Shown here piece after piece: positions 61,886 through 64,000 of a stretch of 64,000 nt of DNA. This DNA comes from Pseudomonadota bacterium (GTDB lineage: Bacteria; Pseudomonadota; Alphaproteobacteria; Azospirillales; Azospirillaceae), in contig JAFAFA010000046.1 of assembly GCA_023423695.1 (NCBI GenBank), positions 62,001 to 126,000 of the forward strand. Reading direction: 5' to 3'. Numbering within the stretch: the first letter of the stretch is position 1; the number at the start of each line of letters is the position of its first letter. Made by a program: the position numbers and the translations under genes. The notes beneath the pieces were generated by a model. The model made no database searches, was not told the DNA's origin, and saw only the letters and a program-made list of their open reading frames with translations.

Positions 61886-62695
61886 ATGATCACCCATTTC
61901 CGCCGCGCCGTCCTGCTGCTGGGGCTGCTGGCGGCCCTGCCCGTCTCCACCCTGCCCGCTTCCGCCATGGCCGGACAGCGCAGCTATGCCGCCACCCATG
62001 GCGCGGCTCCCTTCGAGACGGCTCATCTGATTCCGGGCTTGGATCTCGACCTCGGGCAGGTGGACCTGACGCTGCCGGGGAGCAATGTCGTGGCGCTGAC
62101 CATCGACGACGGGCCGGACGACAACGACCCGCGCATCCTCGACATCCTGCGGGCCCATCGGGCGAAGGCGACCTTCTTCTACATCGGCGCCAAGATCCCG
62201 GCGCACCACGACATCGCCCGGCTGGTCGCGGCATCGGGCAACGAGGTCGGCAGCCATACCCAGACCCACCCGATGACCACAGACCTGAAACCGGCCCGGC
62301 GCGAGTGGAACCTTGCGCAGGCGGAGGCGGCGCTGGCGTCCGTCGGGGTGAAGGCGGCATGGTTCCGGCCGCCCTACGGCGATGTCGACGACGCGCTGGC
62401 GGCGCTGGCGCGCAGGCATGGCATGGCGACGGTGCTGTGGACCGCCGACAGCCAGGATTGGAAGGACACCGGCCCCGACATCGTCCGCCGTCGCGTGGTC
62501 GAGCGGCTGGCTCCCGGTGCCGTCGTGCTGATGCACAGCACCAAGGCCGCTTCCGTCGCGGCGCTGCCGGCGATCCTGGAAGAGGGGGAAAGGCGGGGAT
62601 ACCGCTTCGTCACCATGACCGAATGGGAGGCGGCGATGCGACAGGCTGTCACTCCGTCTTTGGCACTGCTGCATCCGGCTCCGCATCGGCGGTGA
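61886..62695 (+). CDS. Polysaccharide deacetylase (NodB-type, carbohydrate esterase 4)
   Basis: Encodes 269 residues with a signal peptide (core VLLLGLLAALPVSTLPASA). The NodB domain shows motif 1 LTIDDGP with Asp74 and Asp75, motif 2 SHTQTHP with metal ligands His124 and His128, and motif 3 FRPPYGD with Arg161. It should remove N-acetyl groups from a cell-surface polysaccharide or peptidoglycan in the periplasm. No strong ribosome site is seen. It stands alone between parB and a sensor kinase. Confidence 0.88.
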   Translation: MITHFRRAVLLLGLLAALPVSTLPASAMAGQRSYAATHGAAPFETAHLIPGLDLDLGQVDLTLPGSNVVALTIDDGPDDNDPRILDILRAHRAKATFFYIGAKIPAHHDIARLVAASGNEVGSHTQTHPMTTDLKPARREWNLAQAEAALASVGVKAAWFRPPYGDVDDALAALARRHGMATVLWTADSQDWKDTGPDIVRRRVVERLAPGAVVLMHSTKAASVAALPAILEEGERRGYRFVTMTEWEAAMRQAVTPSLALLHPAPHRR

Positions 62696-62813
62696 CCGCC
62701 GCTGCCCATCGGCGGGGATGCAAGGATGTCCCATCGGCGGGGACGGCATGCTGATGTAGGATGGCGGCCGAGCAGCGCGCCCGATCTCCGCGGCTGCTGC
62801 CGGGAATGCCGCC

Positions 62814-64000
62814 ATGCCTGTCGAACCCTTCACCCTGATCCTCTCCCTGCTTCAGCAGATGTGCGTCTATCTGGTGATCGCCTATCTGCTGAGCCGGACG
62901 CCGCTGTTCCTGCCGCTGACCCATGTGACGGTGCGCTGGCCGCACAAGCTGGCCTGCTACGTGATCTTCTCGATCTTCTGCATCATGGGCACCTATTTCG
63001 GCCTGCACATCGACGACAGCATCGCCAACACCCGCGCCATCGGCGCGGTGCTGGGAGGCATCTTCGGCGGGCCGTCGGTGGGGCTGGCGGTCGGGCTGAC
63101 CGGGGGCATGCACCGTTATTCGCTGGGCGGCATGTCGGCGGTGGCCTGCGCCATCTCCACCATGGCGGAGGGGCTGATCGGCGGGCTGGTCCATCGCCAC
63201 ATGGTGCGGCAGGGCCGGATCGAGCCGCTGTTCAACCCGCTGCGCGTCGGCGCCGTCACCTTCGTGGCCGAGCTGGTGCAGATGCTGATCATCCTGGCGG
63301 TGGCGCGGCCCTTCGAGGCGGCGGTGCATCTGGTCGAGGTGGTGGCGGCGCCGATGATCGTCGCCAACACGCTGGGGGCGGCGCTGTTCATGCGCATCCT
63401 GCTGGAGAGGCGCGTCCTGGACGAGAAGCAGTCCAGCGCCTTCTCCGCCAAGGCGCTGAAGATCGCCGCGCGTTGCGACGGCGTGCTGCGCGGCGGCTTC
63501 AACAGCGAGAACAGCACCCGCGTCGCCCGCATCATCTATGAGGAGACCGGCGTCGGCGCCGTCGCCATCACCGACCGGGAAAAGCTGCTGGCCTTCATCG
63601 GCATCGGCGACGATCATCACCTGCCCGGCACGCCGATCAGCTCGCGACAGACCCATCAGGCCATCGCCAACAACCAGGTGATCTATGCCGACGGCAACGA
63701 GGTGGCCTATCGCTGCTCCATCAGTCCGGCCTGCCGGCTGGGGGCGGCGCTGGTGATCCCGCTGGTCGGCGAGGATGGCGGGGTGATCGGCACCATCAAG
63801 CTGTACGAGCCGAAGACGAAGATCTTCTCCACCATCAACCGGACGCTGGGAGAGGGCGTGGCCCGGCTGCTGTCCAACCAGATCCTGGCTGGCCGCTACG
63901 AGCAGCAGAAGGCCCTGCTGGCGCAGTCGGAGATCAAGCTGCTGCACGCGCAGGTGAACCCGCATTTCCTGTTCAACGCGCTGAACACCATCTCCGCCGT
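62814..64000 (+). CDS. LytS-type sensor histidine kinase (partial, runs off the right edge)
   Basis: 395 codons from an ATG at 62814 are open to the window end. The N-terminal about 200 residues form a LytS-like multi-helix sensor (5TMR_LYT type; GGIFGGPSVGLAVGLTGGMHR). A GAF-like segment (VGAVAITDREKLLAFIG) follows, and then the start of a His_kinase domain with the phospho-acceptor His in HAQVNPHFLFNALNTI. The family (LytS, BtsS, YpdA) pairs with LytTR response regulators and often senses pyruvate or related acids. The ATP-binding domain lies beyond the window, so completeness cannot be judged. Confidence 0.88.
   Translation, partial: MPVEPFTLILSLLQQMCVYLVIAYLLSRTPLFLPLTHVTVRWPHKLACYVIFSIFCIMGTYFGLHIDDSIANTRAIGAVLGGIFGGPSVGLAVGLTGGMHRYSLGGMSAVACAISTMAEGLIGGLVHRHMVRQGRIEPLFNPLRVGAVTFVAELVQMLIILAVARPFEAAVHLVEVVAAPMIVANTLGAALFMRILLERRVLDEKQSSAFSAKALKIAARCDGVLRGGFNSENSTRVARIIYEETGVGAVAITDREKLLAFIGIGDDHHLPGTPISSRQTHQAIANNQVIYADGNEVAYRCSISPACRLGAALVIPLVGEDGGVIGTIKLYEPKTKIFSTINRTLGEGVARLLSNQILAGRYEQQKALLAQSEIKLLHAQVNPHFLFNALNTISA

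Overview
This 64-kb window is very GC-rich and densely packed with short intergenic gaps and ATGA overlaps. Its gene content is that of a free-living alphaproteobacterium, most likely an Azospirillum or close relative in the Rhodospirillales. The main reason is the complete non-phosphorylating L-arabinose pathway (araA, B, C, D, E) next to a gbpR/sbpA/ggu sugar-uptake system, an arrangement known from Azospirillum brasilense. The window also carries an iteron-type RepA origin and parAB, together with five tRNA genes and nitrate-assimilation genes. It is therefore most simply read as part of a chromid (secondary chromosome) and not an ordinary plasmid. This identification is an inference from gene content.

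Layout. (1) 1-3 kb: tail of a probable ion-channel gene, a saccharopine-dehydrogenase-like gene and an NlpC/P60 peptidase. (2) 2.2-13.9 kb: a divergent nitrate/nitrite assimilation locus. nirB-nirD-nasA-cobA run leftward and nrtA-nrtB-nrtCD run rightward from a shared 0.8-kb control region. That region has two sigma-54-type promoters and leader RNAs that look like NasT (ANTAR) antitermination targets. (3) 13.9-17.1 kb: an aldo/keto reductase, five tRNA genes (Leu, Ala, Asp, Gly, Val in transcription order) and a phospholipase D-like gene. (4) 17.2-34.9 kb: a sugar regulon around the LysR regulator gbpR. Leftward lie araB-araD-araE and a galactofuranose-type ABC transporter (ytfQ-ytfR-ytfT-yjfF) with galM. 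Rightward lie sbpA-gguA-gguB-araA-araC. Three near-identical 17-bp motifs sit upstream of the three operons, all in the same orientation to their target gene. (5) 35-38 kb: a ribonuclease J-like gene and a purine nucleoside permease. (6) 38-46.7 kb: an RND efflux pump with a divergent TetR regulator, a universal stress protein, a paralogous TetR regulator and an MFS transporter. (7) 47-52.8 kb: a seven-gene polar amino-acid-type ABC transporter, 2-hydroxyacid dehydrogenase, LacI and hydratase operon of unknown substrate. (8) 52.8-54.6 kb: soxR divergent from an HPP-CBS membrane protein gene, with a canonical SoxR box between them. (9) 54.9-61.7 kb: the replication and partition region. repA is flanked by 14 iterons, with a cation diffusion facilitator and a CorC/CNNM transporter between it and parA-parB. 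(10) 61.9-64 kb: a polysaccharide deacetylase and the first 395 codons of a LytS-type sensor kinase that runs off the window.

Together the genes let the cell take up and assimilate nitrate (NrtABCD, NasA, NirBD, with CobA making the siroheme precursor needed by NirB). They also let it import arabinose- and galactose-like sugars and oxidise them to 2-oxoglutarate. The best candidates for follow-up are the paired nitrate leaders, the shared operator of the sugar regulon, the SoxR-HPP module, the iteron layout, and a 105-bp palindromic element that sits in frame in the 5' region of cobA.
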